Shown here: positions 9,566 to 18,921 of the stretch, piece after piece
Position numbering within the stretch: the first letter of the stretch is position 1
How the letters are laid out: each line of letters opens with the position of its first letter
Assembly (NCBI RefSeq): GCF_900103785.1
Contig: NZ_FNHE01000016.1
Coordinates: 1-64,000, forward strand
DNA from: Geodermatophilus siccatus
Lineage (GTDB): Bacteria; Actinomycetota; Actinomycetes; Mycobacteriales; Geodermatophilaceae
Length of the DNA: 64,000 nt
Reading direction: 5' to 3'
The notes under the pieces: model-generated
Seen by the model: only the letters and a program-made list of their open reading frames with translations
Database searches by the model: none
What the model was told of the DNA's origin: nothing
Position numbers and translations under genes: made by a program

Positions 9566-10477
9566 GTGCTGGAGTTCGACGGTCTGCACAAGAGCTACGG
9601 CGCCAACCGGGTGCTCGACGGGGTCTCGTTCGCGGTCGCCCCGGGCTCGATGTTCGGCTTCTGCGGCTCCAACGGCGCCGGGAAGACGACGACGATGCGG
9701 ATCGCGATGGGGCTGGTCCGCGCCGACGCCGGCGAGGTGCGCTGGCAGGGCCGGCCGCTGGACCAGGCGCTGCGCCGCCGGATCGGCTACATGCCGGAGG
9801 AGCGCGGCCTCTACCCCAAGATGCGGGTCGGCGAGCAGCTGGCCTACTTCGCCCGGCTGCACGGGCTGGACGGCGCCGCCGCCGCCCGCGCCGCGGAGCA
9901 CTGGGCCGACCGGCTGGGCCTCGCCGACCGCCGCCGCTCCCGGGTGGAGGAGCTGTCGCTGGGCAACCAGCAGCGGGTGCAGCTGGCCGCGGCCCTGGTC
10001 AGCCGGCCCGAGGTGCTCATCCTCGACGAGCCGTTCTCCGGCCTGGACCCGGTGGGCGTCGACGCGCTGGCCGAGGCGTTGCTCGAGCAGGTGCGCGGCG
10101 GCGTCCCGGTCGTCTTCTCCAGCCACCAGCTCGACCTGGTCGAGCGGCTCTGCGACGCCGTGGGCATCCTCGCCCGCGGGTCGATGGTGGCCGCCGGGCC
10201 GGTTCCCGAGCTGCGCCGCCGCGAGCCCGGCCGGCTGCTGCGGGTCGTCGTCCCGGACGCGCCGCCGGGGTGGGCGGCCGCGCTGCCCGGCGTGCGGGTG
10301 GAGTCCGAGCTGGCCGGCGACACCCTGCTGGAGCTCGCGCCCGGCACCGACGACCAGGCGGTGCTCGCCGCGGCGCTGCGCACCGGCCGGGTCGCGCACT
10401 TCGCCTGGCGCGAGCCGAGCCTGGTCGAGCTGTTCCGCGAGGCGGTCGCCGAGCCGGCCGGGGAGGTCGCCGCGTGA
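9566..10477 (+). CDS. ABC transporter ATP-binding protein (NatA-like)
   Basis: A 303-residue ATPase. It has Walker A GSNGAGKTTT (about residue 36), a Q-loop region YMPEERGLYPKM, signature LSLGNQQRVQLAAAL, Walker B VLILDEPFSGLDP and switch histidine SSHQ, followed by a C-terminal DUF4162-like tail. It should power the ABC-2 permease that follows. The GTG start has GGGGGG-type purines 8 bases upstream. Translation is coupled to the next gene by a GTGA overlap. Confidence 0.92.
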   Translation: MLEFDGLHKSYGANRVLDGVSFAVAPGSMFGFCGSNGAGKTTTMRIAMGLVRADAGEVRWQGRPLDQALRRRIGYMPEERGLYPKMRVGEQLAYFARLHGLDGAAAARAAEHWADRLGLADRRRSRVEELSLGNQQRVQLAAALVSRPEVLILDEPFSGLDPVGVDALAEALLEQVRGGVPVVFSSHQLDLVERLCDAVGILARGSMVAAGPVPELRRREPGRLLRVVVPDAPPGWAAALPGVRVESELAGDTLLELAPGTDDQAVLAAALRTGRVAHFAWREPSLVELFREAVAEPAGEVAA

Positions 10478-11667
10478 CGTCGTCCGGACCCCGCTCGCCG
10501 GGGAGCGCCGCGCTGGTCCGGCTGGTCGCGGCGCGGGAGGTCTCCAGCCGCATCCGCGACAAGAACTTCGTCATCAGCTCGGTGGTCATCCTCCTGCTGC
10601 TGCTGGGCACGATGGCCTTCCAGGTGGTGGTCAGCAGCGGGGAGGGGACCAGCCGCGTCGCCGTCGTTGCCGACGACGGCCGGATCGGACCCGCGGTCGA
10701 GGCGCAGGGCGAGGCGGTCGGCGTGGACGTCGAGGTCGTCGACGTCCCCGACGCGGCCGCGGCGCGCGACGCCGTCGAGGCCGAGGAGGTCGACGCGGCC
10801 CTGGTCGACGGCACCGGGCCGGCCCCCGAGCTGCTGCTCCTCGACCGGGACCCCGCGCTGGAGGCGGTCGTCGGCGGCGCGGTCAGCGGGCTGGCCGTCG
10901 CCGACCGGCTGCTCGAGGCCGGCGTCGACCTGCAGTCCCTGCCGGACGTGGCGGTGACCCCGGTCGGCGACGAGGGGGAGGACGACGGTCAGCGGGTGGT
11001 CGTGGCGATCATGGGCGTCGTCGTCCTCTACGGCCTGCTGATCCTGTTCGGGCAGTTCGTCGCCCAGGGCGTGGTGGAGGAGAAGGCCAGCCGGGTGGTG
11101 GAGCTGCTGCTCGCGACCATGCGGCCGTGGCAGCTGCTGGCCGGCAAGATCCTCGGGCTCGGCCTGCTGGGGCTGGGGCAGATCGTCGTCATCGGCGCGG
11201 TGGGGGTGACCGGCGCGCTGGTGTTCGACCTGGTCGACGTCCCGGGGGAGCTGATCGGGACCGTGGCCACCGTCGTCGCCTGGTTCGTGCTCGGCTACGC
11301 GTTCTACGCCTGCGTCTTCGCCGTGGCGGCGTCGCTGGTCAGCCGGCAGGAGGACCTCGGCAGCGTGCTCGTCCCGGCGTCGATGCTCCTGGTGGTCGGG
11401 TTCCTCGTGGCGGTCCAGGCGGCCGGCGACCCCGGCGGCACGCTCGCCACGGTCACCTCCTTCGTGCCCGGCCTCTCCCCGCTGGTCATGCCGGTGCGCC
11501 AGGCGGCCGGGGAGGCAGCGGGCTGGGAGGTGGCGCTGGCCGTCGTCCTCATGCTCGGAGCCGTCGGCCTGGCCGTCCGCCTCGGCGGGCGGGTCTACGC
11601 CGGCGCCCTGGTGCGCACCAGCGGCAGGACGAAGGTGCGCGAGGCGCTGCGGGCCGAGCGCGCCTGA
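10474..11667 (+). CDS. ABC-2 type permease (NatB-like)
   Basis: A 397-residue membrane partner of the preceding ATPase. One N-terminal helix (about 30-50) is followed by an external domain of about 130 residues and then five or six helices from about 168 onward. The conserved VVEEKASRVVELLLATMRPWQLLAGKI lies between helices, as in NatB/CcmB-like sodium or drug exporters. The substrate is unknown. The GTG at 10474 overlaps the upstream TGA and has GGGGAGG in front. Confidence 0.9.
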   Translation: MTSSGPRSPGSAALVRLVAAREVSSRIRDKNFVISSVVILLLLLGTMAFQVVVSSGEGTSRVAVVADDGRIGPAVEAQGEAVGVDVEVVDVPDAAAARDAVEAEEVDAALVDGTGPAPELLLLDRDPALEAVVGGAVSGLAVADRLLEAGVDLQSLPDVAVTPVGDEGEDDGQRVVVAIMGVVVLYGLLILFGQFVAQGVVEEKASRVVELLLATMRPWQLLAGKILGLGLLGLGQIVVIGAVGVTGALVFDLVDVPGELIGTVATVVAWFVLGYAFYACVFAVAASLVSRQEDLGSVLVPASMLLVVGFLVAVQAAGDPGGTLATVTSFVPGLSPLVMPVRQAAGEAAGWEVALAVVLMLGAVGLAVRLGGRVYAGALVRTSGRTKVREALRAERA

Positions 11668-11725
11668 CGAAGGACCCCGTCCTCCTCACCGCTCGCAGGC
11701 TCGCGGCGAGCCTCTGGACGGGGCC
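11668..11725. repeat. Dispersed branched-hairpin repeat, copy B
   Basis: The clearest copy of the family. It begins right after the permease TGA with AGGACCCCGTCC, contains the inner hairpin AGGCTCG-CGG-CGAGCCT, and ends with GGACGGGGCC, which pairs with the left arm. It may be a terminator for the ABC operon. The next gene is on the same strand 115 bases away. Confidence 0.7.
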
Positions 11726-11840
11726 GCCTCCGTGCCCGTGCGGGCGGCTGACTCCTGCCGGGTGACCTGCACCTCCTCCGACGGGTGAGACCGCCCGGCC
11801 GGGGGAGGACGGGGCGCCCGGGCGTGGCCATGATCGCCGC

Positions 11841-12698
11841 ATGCGGGAGGACCTCGACGGGCGCCTCCGGGGGCTGCGCGCCTGCCGGGACGCCGACGCC
11901 GTCATCGAGCTGGGCTGCGACCTGGCCGACGCCGGACGTTCCCAGGACGCCGAGCGCTGCTTCCGCCGGGCCGCCGAGCTGGGGGACGCGCTCGGCTGGT
12001 TCAACCTGGGCAACTCGCTGGCCGCGCGCGGCCGGGTCGAGGAGGCCGTCGACGCCTACGAGAAGGCGCTGGCCGGCGGCGAGCGCGACGCCTGGGTGAA
12101 CCTCGGGCTGGTGCTCGAGCAGCTCGGCGACCTGGCCGGCGCGATGCGCGCCTACCGGGGCGCGGGCGCCGCCGGGGACACCCAGGGCGGCCTGCAGCTG
12201 GCGTTCCTGCTGCACGAGCAGGGCGAGCACGAGCAGGCCATCGCCGTGGCGGCCGAGCTCGCCGCCGCGGGGGACGACGTCGCCGCCGCGGTGGTCGCCT
12301 GCTGGCGGTGGGCCGCCTCGCACGACGTCGCGCTGGAGGTCGACCTGCGCAGCGGGGCCGACCGCTTCCCCGGCGCCCGGGTGGCGCTGGCCGCGCTGCT
12401 GCGCGTCACCGGCCGGGGGGCGGAGGCCCGCTTCACCCTCGAGCGCGGCGCCAAGCTCGGCGAGGTCCAGGCGTGGCTGCCGCTGGGCAACTTCTACGTC
12501 GAGGACCTGGCCGACGTGGAGGCGGCCGAGGAGGCCTACCGCGCGGGCATCGCCGCCGGCGACGGCTACTGCCACCACAACCTGGCCGTGCTGCTCGCCG
12601 ACCGCGGCGATCTCGACGGCGCGGTGGAGCACTTCCGGCTCGGCGCCGCGGACGGCGACGACCTCGCCGCGCAGGCGCTGCGCGAGCTCGGCGGCTGA
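11841..12698 (+). CDS. Tetratricopeptide/Sel1-like repeat protein
   Basis: A 285-residue soluble protein built of about six helix-turn-helix repeats with TPR signatures such as ALGWFNLGNSLAARGRVEEAVDAYEKAL and AWVNLGLVLEQLGDLAGAMRAYRGA. No catalytic domain or signal peptide is visible, so it probably acts as a protein-protein scaffold. The ATG follows an ATGATCGCC stretch with no strong ribosome site. It is the only gene between the ABC operon and the convergent sortase operon. Confidence 0.8.
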   Translation: MREDLDGRLRGLRACRDADAVIELGCDLADAGRSQDAERCFRRAAELGDALGWFNLGNSLAARGRVEEAVDAYEKALAGGERDAWVNLGLVLEQLGDLAGAMRAYRGAGAAGDTQGGLQLAFLLHEQGEHEQAIAVAAELAAAGDDVAAAVVACWRWAASHDVALEVDLRSGADRFPGARVALAALLRVTGRGAEARFTLERGAKLGEVQAWLPLGNFYVEDLADVEAAEEAYRAGIAAGDGYCHHNLAVLLADRGDLDGAVEHFRLGAADGDDLAAQALRELGG

Positions 12699-12777
12699 CG
12701 ACAGCACCGGGAGCGTCGCAGCGAGGAACGAGCGAGGAGCGGACCGGGGCGCGGAGTCAGCCCAGGGCAGGGCCGGC

Positions 12778-12936
12778 TCAGCCGTCGACGGTGACGTCGG
12801 CGAACGGGACGTACGGCTCGACGTACGGGAAGACGACGAACAGCAGCAACGCGCTGACCGCCGCGACGAGCACGAGGGCCAGCAGCGCCCGCACCGCCGT
12901 CCCGCCGGGCAGGTGCCGCCAGATCCAGGAGTACAC
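12778..12936 (-). CDS. Small single-helix membrane protein next to sortase
   Basis: A 52-residue protein with MYSWIWRHLPGG at the start, one hydrophobic helix (about residues 14-37) and an outside tail ending PYVEPYVPFADVTVDG. It starts at GTG 12934-12936, 9 bases after the sortase stop, with GAGGAG overlapping that stop. The tight coupling suggests co-expression with the sortase. I recognise no named family. A membrane partner or helper of the sortase is inference only. Confidence 0.7.
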   Translation of the reverse strand: MYSWIWRHLPGGTAVRALLALVLVAAVSALLLFVVFPYVEPYVPFADVTVDG

Positions 12937-12945
12937 GGTCGCTCC

Positions 12946-13653
12946 TCACACTCCCCGCAGGGCCGGCGGCCCGTCGGGTGACTCCGCGCGGCTGAGCGGG
13001 GGCCCGTCGAGCACGGCGTGCACGACCAGGCGCTGGCGCGCGGAGTACTCGGGGTGGCAGGTGGTCAGGGTCAGGTAGGCGCCCGTCGGCGGGCCGTCGG
13101 CCGCACCGTTGGGGGTCGGCGCGATGACCGACACGTCCGAGGGGGAGACGACCTGCTGGCCGGGCACCTGCTCGGCCGGGCCGAGGACCCGGTAGACGAA
13201 CCAGCTGCCGGCGGTCTCGACGACGACCGGGTCGCCCTGGCGCAGCTCGTCGATCTCCAGGAAGGGCGACCCGCGGCCCACCCGGTGCCCGGCGACGGCG
13301 AAGTTGCCCAGCTCCCCGGGCATCGCGGTGCCGGTGTAGTGGCCCGGCCCCTGCTCGAGCTCCTCGGTGCCGGTGCCCTCGACGACCGCCCGGGCGTAGT
13401 CGGCACCCAGCCGCGGGATGTGCAGCATCGCGAACGCCTCGCCGCCCTGCAGCTCGGCCGGGACGGCGGCCGTCGGCGCCGACCACTCCTCGCGCAGCTC
13501 CGCGGTCAGCTCGTCCTGGCGGGCGTTGCTCAGCAGGTCGGTCACCCACAGCTCGTGGACGACGAACAGCAGCAGCACGTAGCCGACCGTGAGCAGCAGC
13601 TGCCCGGTGCCGCGGGCGGCGGTGCGCAGGGCGTCCGCCCGGGTCCTCGACAC
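12946..13653 (-). CDS. Class E sortase
   Basis: A 235-residue membrane-anchored transpeptidase with one N-terminal helix (about 17-37). The beta-barrel sortase domain has the catalytic histidine in FAVAGHRV and the cysteine and arginine in TLTTCHPEYSARQR (about residues 200-213). Class E enzymes in actinobacteria attach LAXTG-type proteins to the wall. No LAXTG substrate is apparent in this window. The GTG start is at 13651-13653. Confidence 0.9.
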   Translation of the reverse strand: MSRTRADALRTAARGTGQLLLTVGYVLLLFVVHELWVTDLLSNARQDELTAELREEWSAPTAAVPAELQGGEAFAMLHIPRLGADYARAVVEGTGTEELEQGPGHYTGTAMPGELGNFAVAGHRVGRGSPFLEIDELRQGDPVVVETAGSWFVYRVLGPAEQVPGQQVVSPSDVSVIAPTPNGAADGPPTGAYLTLTTCHPEYSARQRLVVHAVLDGPPLSRAESPDGPPALRGV

Positions 13654-13745
13654 GGCGACCGATGCTAGGTCGGCCGCCGCCCCCGGCCGGGAGCGCCGCG
13701 CGGCCGCACCCCAGCGGTCCCTCCCGTCCCAGCGGACAACGGGGG

Positions 13746-14681
13746 TCAGCCCTGCTGGCGCAGCCCCTCCAGCGGGCCGCGGTAGACCCCCGCCGGCGGA
13801 CCGGTCACCCCCGGGCGGGCGGTGAACAGCCGGCCGGCGTCGGGCTGGGCGGCCCGCGCGTCGTCGTCCAGCCCCTCGGCCGAGGTGCTCACCACCAGCA
13901 GGTCGCGCGCGGGTCCGGCGAACGCGCAGCTCGACGTCTGGGCCACCCCGGGTACCTCGACGACGGCGAGCAGCTCACCTTCCGGCGACCAGCGGCGCAC
14001 CTGCCCGCCGCCCCACAGCGCGGTCCAGAGGCAGCCCTCGTCGTCGACGGTGAGCCCGTCGGCGACGCCGTCGTCGGGGTCGAACTCCAGGAGCACCCGG
14101 CCGTCGGTGAACGCGCCCGTGCCGACGTCGTAGGCGAAGGCGTGCACCAGGCCGGGGCCGGAGTCGGCGAGGTAGACGGTGCGGCCGTCCGGTGACCAGT
14201 CGATGCCGTTGGAGACCGTCAGCTCGTCCAGCACGGTCGTGACGGTGCCGTCGAGGTCCAGCCGGTACAGCGTCCCGGCACCGGGGCGCTGGTCGAAGGC
14301 CATCGTCCCGGCGAGGAAGCGGCCGGCCGGGTCGCAGGCCGCGTCGTTCATGCGCGTGCCGCCGTCGGCCTCGGTGCCGCCCTCACCGGTCAGCGTGACC
14401 AGCACCCGGGCGGTGCCGTCGGCCGCGAGGTGCGTGAAGCCGCCGTCCGCGGCGAGCAGCCACCCGCCGCCGGCCGCCGGGACGACGGCGCCGACGGTGT
14501 CCCCGCCGCGGTGCACCCCGGTCTCGGTGAGCGCGCCCTCGGCGTCGACCGCGGCCCGGCGCACCAGCCCGCCGGAGATGTCGACCCACAGCAGCTCGCC
14601 GCGGCCGGCGTCCCACGTCGGGCCTTCGCCGTGCTGGGCGGGGGACAGGCCGGGGACGGGCGAGGCGGTGAGTCGTTGCAC
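13746..14681 (-). CDS. SMP-30/gluconolactonase-family protein
   Basis: A 311-residue six-bladed propeller hydrolase. The metal-binding positions of the family are visible: Glu in GEGPTWD, Asn in RMNDAACD, Asn in VSNGIDWS and Asp in VADGLTVDDEG. It probably hydrolyses a sugar lactone or similar ester. The substrate is unknown. The start is taken as GTG 14679-14681, which puts GEGPTWD near residue 19. A nearby ATG is in another frame. Confidence 0.87.
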   Translation of the reverse strand: MQRLTASPVPGLSPAQHGEGPTWDAGRGELLWVDISGGLVRRAAVDAEGALTETGVHRGGDTVGAVVPAAGGGWLLAADGGFTHLAADGTARVLVTLTGEGGTEADGGTRMNDAACDPAGRFLAGTMAFDQRPGAGTLYRLDLDGTVTTVLDELTVSNGIDWSPDGRTVYLADSGPGLVHAFAYDVGTGAFTDGRVLLEFDPDDGVADGLTVDDEGCLWTALWGGGQVRRWSPEGELLAVVEVPGVAQTSSCAFAGPARDLLVVSTSAEGLDDDARAAQPDAGRLFTARPGVTGPPAGVYRGPLEGLRQQG

Positions 14682-14724
14682 CCCCGCATCGTCCCGGCGC
14701 GGTGGGCCCGGTGCGCGCCGAGCG

Positions 14725-14799
14725 CGGTGATCACGGGGTTCTCGCCTGCGGACACGCCGTCGCCCGGCGCGTCCCCCTGCGACGACCCCATGATCACCG
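14725..14799. repeat. Long-arm GATCACGG/CCATGATC palindrome, second copy
   Basis: The 15-base arms 14725-14739 and 14785-14799 pair with a single mismatch. They carry the same asymmetric pair GATCACGG...CCATGATC as 359-417. It lies in the divergent gap between the SMP-30 gene and ppc, so it is not simply a terminator. Confidence 0.6.
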
Positions 14800-14889
14800 G
14801 GAGCGGGAGCAGGGGGGTGGGGCGCCCACGGACGCCGCGGGGCCACGCCACGACACCCACGCGTCACACGGGCGGTCGATACTCACCGG

Positions 14890-17727
14890 GTGTCCGAAGC
14901 CACCGTCGACGTCGCCGACCTGCGCCACCACGGAGGAGTCGAGGAGGACGTCGCCGACGCCCCGCTGCGCGAGGACATCCGGCTGCTGGGCCGGGTCCTC
15001 GGCGAGGTCGTCCGCCAGCAGTCGGGCGACGACGTCCTCGCGCTCGTCGAGTCCACCCGCGTGGAGACCTTCCGGCTGCGCCGCTCGGAGGTCGACCGCG
15101 CCGACGTCGCCGCCCGGCTCGCCGCCCTCGACGTCCGCTCGGCGAACCACGTCATCCGCGCGTTCAGCCACTTCTCGCTGCTGGCCAACCTCGCCGAGGA
15201 CCTGCACCACGAGCGCCGCCGCCGGTTCCACCGCATCGAGGGCTCGCCGCCGCAGCAGGGCAGCCTGGCGGCGACCTTCCAGCTGCTCGACGCCGCGCAC
15301 CTCGACGCCGACGTCGTCGCCCGCGAGCTGGCCGGGGCCCTGGTGAGCCCGGTGGTCACCGCGCACCCCACGGAGGTGCGCCGTCGCACCGTCTCGCGGG
15401 TGCAGCGGCAGATCACCGAGCTGATCCGCCGGCGCGACCGGTCCGCGCCGGGCGAGGCCGACGACCCGGCGTGGTCGGCGGAGCTGGAGCGCGCGGTGCT
15501 CACGCTCTGGCAGACGGCGCTGCTCCGGCTGTCGCGGCTGCGGCTGGCCGACGAGATCGACGAGGCGCTGCGCTACTACGAGCTGTCGCTGTTCGAGGTG
15601 GTCCCGGCGATCAACGCCGAGCTGCGCAGGGCGCTCCGCGAGCGCTGGCCCTCGGCACGGCTGGACCGGCCGGTGCTCCTGCCCGGCTCGTGGATCGGCG
15701 GCGACCGCGACGGCAACCCGTTCGTCACCGCCGACGCCGTCCGCCTGGCCAGCACCCGGCAGGCCGAGACGGCGCTGGGCCACCACCTCGCCGAGCTGCT
15801 GGCGCTGCACGACGAGCTGTCGATGTCCGACCGGCTGATCACGCCGACGCCGGAGCTGGCGCACCTGGCCGAGGCCTCCCGGGACAGCTCGCCGTTCCGC
15901 GCGGACGAGCCCTACCGCCGCGCGCTGTACGGCATCCACGCCCGGCTGGCCGCCACCGCGCGGCGGGTGTTGGGGTCGGTGCCCGGCCCGCCGCCGCACA
16001 CCGCGCTCGAGCCCTACGCGGTCCCCGACGAGCTGCTGGCCGACCTCGCCACGATCGACGCCTCGCTGCGCACGCACGGCGCCGGCGCCCTGGCCGACGA
16101 CCGGCTGGCCCGGCTGCGGGAGGCCGTGGAGGACTTCGGCTTCCACCTGGCCGGCCTGGACATGCGGCAGAACTCCGCCGTGCACGAGGAGGTCCTCGCC
16201 GAGCTGCTGGCCTGGGCCGGGGTCTGCCCCGACTACGCCGCCCTCGACGAGGAGCAGCGGGTCGAGCTGCTGGTCGGCGAGCTGCGGATGCGCCGTCCCC
16301 TGGTCCGCCCGGACGCCGAGCTCTCCGACCTGGCCCGCGGCGAGCTCGACGTGCTGTGCGCCGCGGCCGAGCAGGTGCGGGCGCTCGGCCCGCAGGCGGT
16401 CCCGAACTACGTGATCAGCATGTGCGAGTCGGTCAGCGACGTCCTCGAGGTCGCCGTCCTGCTCAAGGAGGTCGGCCTGCTCGACCCCGGCGACCCGTCC
16501 CCCGCCCACCCGGGCCCCCGCTGCCCGGTCGGCATCTCGCCGCTGTTCGAGACGATCGCCGACCTGCAGCGCGCCGCGGAGACCATGACCGCCGTCCTCG
16601 GCCTGCCCCTCTACCGGGCCCTGCTGCGCAACCGCGGGGACGTGCAGGAGGTCATGCTCGGCTACTCCGACAGCAACAAGGACGGCGGCTACCTCGCGGC
16701 CAACTGGGCGCTGTACCGGGCCGAGCTGGCGCTGGTGGAGGTCGCCCGGCGCGAGGGCGTGCGGCTGCGGCTGTTCCACGGCCGCGGCGGCACCGTCGGC
16801 CGCGGCGGCGGCCCGAGCTACGACGCGATCCGGGCCCAGCCGCCCGGCGCGGTGGCCGGTGCGCTGCGGATCACCGAGCAGGGCGAGGTCATCGCCGCCA
16901 AGTACGGCGAGCCCGACCGCGCCCGGCGCAACCTCGAGGCGATGGTCGCAGCCACGCTGGAGGCCACCCTGCTCGACACCGAGGGCCTGGGGGACGACGC
17001 CGAGCCCGCCTACGCGCTGCTCGACGACCTCGCCGCCCGCGCCCAGCGGGCCTACCGCGCGCTGGTGCACGAGACACCGGGCTTCGTGGACTGGTTCCGG
17101 GCGGCCACGCCGATCGGCGAGCTGGCCGAGCTGAACATCGGCAGCCGGCCGCCGTCGCGCAAGGCCGGCGACTCGATCGCCGACCTGCGCGCCATCCCGT
17201 GGGTGTTCAGCTGGTCGCAGGCGCGGATCATGCTGCCCGGCTGGTACGGCACCGGCACCGCGCTGGAGAGCTACGTCCGCGAGGGCGAGGCCTCCGGCGA
17301 CCCCGACCGGCTCGGCCGGCTGCAGGAGCTCCACAGGCGCTGGCCGTGGTTGCGCACGATGCTGTCCAACATGGGGATGGTGCTGGCCAAGACCGACCTC
17401 GACCTGGCCGCCCGCTACGCCGAGCTGGTGCCCGACGAGCACCTGCGGCACCGGGTGTTCGACCAGCTCACCGCCGAGCACGAGCGCAGCTGCCGGATGC
17501 TGCTGGCGGTCACCGGCGACGACCGGCTGCTGGCCGACAACCCCTCGCTGGCGCGGTCGATCCGCAACCGCTTCCCCTACCTGGAGCCGCTGCACCACCT
17601 GCAGGTGGAGATGCTGCGCCGGCGTCGCGGGTACGAGGGGCGGAGTGGGGACGACGACGAGCTGGTCCGCCGCAACATCCAGCTGACCATCAACGGCATC
17701 GCCACGGCCCTGCGCAACAGTGGTTGA
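14890..17727 (+). CDS. ppc: Phosphoenolpyruvate carboxylase
   Basis: A 945-residue enzyme that carboxylates PEP to oxaloacetate and so refills the TCA cycle. It shows the catalytic segment [14 protein letters not shown] (about residue 154), [45 protein letters not shown] and the C-terminal [15 protein letters not shown]. Length is normal. The GTG start at 14890 directly precedes [10 protein letters not shown]. The last 8 bases overlap the next gene. Confidence 0.97.
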   Translation: MSEATVDVADLRHHGGVEEDVADAPLREDIRLLGRVLGEVVRQQSGDDVLALVESTRVETFRLRRSEVDRADVAARLAALDVRSANHVIRAFSHFSLLANLAEDLHHERRRRFHRIEGSPPQQGSLAATFQLLDAAHLDADVVARELAGALVSPVVTAHPTEVRRRTVSRVQRQITELIRRRDRSAPGEADDPAWSAELERAVLTLWQTALLRLSRLRLADEIDEALRYYELSLFEVVPAINAELRRALRERWPSARLDRPVLLPGSWIGGDRDGNPFVTADAVRLASTRQAETALGHHLAELLALHDELSMSDRLITPTPELAHLAEASRDSSPFRADEPYRRALYGIHARLAATARRVLGSVPGPPPHTALEPYAVPDELLADLATIDASLRTHGAGALADDRLARLREAVEDFGFHLAGLDMRQNSAVHEEVLAELLAWAGVCPDYAALDEEQRVELLVGELRMRRPLVRPDAELSDLARGELDVLCAAAEQVRALGPQAVPNYVISMCESVSDVLEVAVLLKEVGLLDPGDPSPAHPGPRCPVGISPLFETIADLQRAAETMTAVLGLPLYRALLRNRGDVQEVMLGYSDSNKDGGYLAANWALYRAELALVEVARREGVRLRLFHGRGGTVGRGGGPSYDAIRAQPPGAVAGALRITEQGEVIAAKYGEPDRARRNLEAMVAATLEATLLDTEGLGDDAEPAYALLDDLAARAQRAYRALVHETPGFVDWFRAATPIGELAELNIGSRPPSRKAGDSIADLRAIPWVFSWSQARIMLPGWYGTGTALESYVREGEASGDPDRLGRLQELHRRWPWLRTMLSNMGMVLAKTDLDLAARYAELVPDEHLRHRVFDQLTAEHERSCRMLLAVTGDDRLLADNPSLARSIRNRFPYLEPLHHLQVEMLRRRRGYEGRSGDDDELVRRNIQLTINGIATALRNSG

Positions 17728-18829
17728 GCCGCAGCTGGAGGAGCTGGCCGGATCCGAGCCGCTGGACCTCCGCGTGGCCACCGGCTCCGCCGAGGTCCAG
17801 GCCGCGGCCCGGGCCCTCGACGTCGCGCCGGCCGCCCTGGCGACCACACTCACCGACCCCGACCTCCGCCTGCTCGTCGACGACCGGGACGGCGTCGCCC
17901 TGCTGCGCCGCGCGTGGGCCGACGACGGGCGCGCCGAGGCGGTGCTGGTCCGCCGGCGCGGTGCCCTGGTCGCGCAGCCCGCCGTCCTCGCCGTCGCGTC
18001 GGCCTGGGGCTGCGAGCGGGTGCGCGGCGCGGCCACCGACGACGTCGTCGCGGTCCCCACGCCGCCGGACGACGCCCCGCTGCGCGCCCGCTTCCTGCAC
18101 CTCGCCGCCCTGGCCGCGACCCGGGTGGAGGTCGCCGTCGCGCTGGCGCGGGACGCCGGCCAGGAGTCGACCAAGGCCGACGGCAGCCCGTCGCTGGGCG
18201 CCGACGAGGCCGCGCACCTGGCCGCCGCGCACGCGCTGCGCCCGCTCGGGGTGACCGTGCTGAGCGAGGAGCGTTCCGACCGCCCGGTCCCCGGCGACGA
18301 GCCGTGGGTGGTGCTCGACCCCCTCGACGGCACGGGCAACTTCCGCGCCGGGCTGGCCCCGTGGGCCTTCTCCGCCGCGCTGGTGCAGGACGGCCGCCCG
18401 GTCGCGGGCCTGGTCGCCGACCTGTCGTCGGGCCGCCGCTGGTCCGGTGCGGTCGGGGACGGCGCCCGGCGCGACGGCGTGCCGGTCCGGCCGCGGGACG
18501 CCGGGACGGTCGTCGCGCCCACCGCGCCGTCGGGAGCGGCCGTCGTCGTGCCGGCCAGCGCCCGCCGCGTGCGGGTGACCGGATGCACCGCGGTGGACGT
18601 CTGCCTGGTCGCCGACGGTGCCGCCGGGGCGTGGCAGAACCTCGACCGCAGCGGCACCCACGTGCACGACGTCGCCGGCGGGCTGGCGCTGCTCGCCGCC
18701 GCCGGCGGGGTGGCGCTGGGCCCGGACGGCGCGCCGCTGCGGCTGCGGCCGGACACCGAGCGGCTGTTCCGGTTCGTCGCCGCGGGCACCGAGGAGCGGG
18801 CGCGGGCGCTGCTGCGCGAGCTGACCTGA
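17720..18829 (+). CDS. Inositol-monophosphatase-family protein with N-terminal extension
   Basis: A 369-residue protein. Residues from about 130 on form an IMPase-like domain: [21 protein letters not shown], the metal site DPLDGTGNF (about 198) and [18 protein letters not shown], with HVHDVAGG in place of the usual WDxAG. The first 130 residues have no counterpart in ordinary IMPases and I do not recognise them. It starts at a GTG inside the ppc 3' end (8-base overlap), suggesting coupling. A sugar or inositol phosphate substrate is likely. Confidence 0.82.
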   Translation: MVEPQLEELAGSEPLDLRVATGSAEVQAAARALDVAPAALATTLTDPDLRLLVDDRDGVALLRRAWADDGRAEAVLVRRRGALVAQPAVLAVASAWGCERVRGAATDDVVAVPTPPDDAPLRARFLHLAALAATRVEVAVALARDAGQESTKADGSPSLGADEAAHLAAAHALRPLGVTVLSEERSDRPVPGDEPWVVLDPLDGTGNFRAGLAPWAFSAALVQDGRPVAGLVADLSSGRRWSGAVGDGARRDGVPVRPRDAGTVVAPTAPSGAAVVVPASARRVRVTGCTAVDVCLVADGAAGAWQNLDRSGTHVHDVAGGLALLAAAGGVALGPDGAPLRLRPDTERLFRFVAAGTEERARALLRELT

Positions 18830-18860
18830 GGTCAGGCACAGGAGGCTGTGCACACGCCCA

Positions 18861-18918
18861 CGGCGCCCTTGCAGGGGCCCGCTGCGAGCTCGCGAGCAGT
18901 GGGGGGCAAGGGGGTCCT
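18861..18918. repeat. Dispersed branched-hairpin repeat, copy C (diverged)
   Basis: The outer arms GCCCTTGC and GCAAGGGGG enclose GGGGCCCGCTGCGAGCTCGCGAGCAG with internal pairing. It lies between the convergent IMPase-like and FprA genes and probably terminates both. It is less similar in sequence to the other copies than they are to each other, but its layout is the same. Confidence 0.5.
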
Positions 18919-18921
18919 CTC

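Noticed and set aside
14794-18789. 4-kb open frame antisense to ppc
   Set aside because: High-GC genomes keep antisense frames open by codon bias. The sense strand is an unambiguous PEP carboxylase plus IMPase-like gene.
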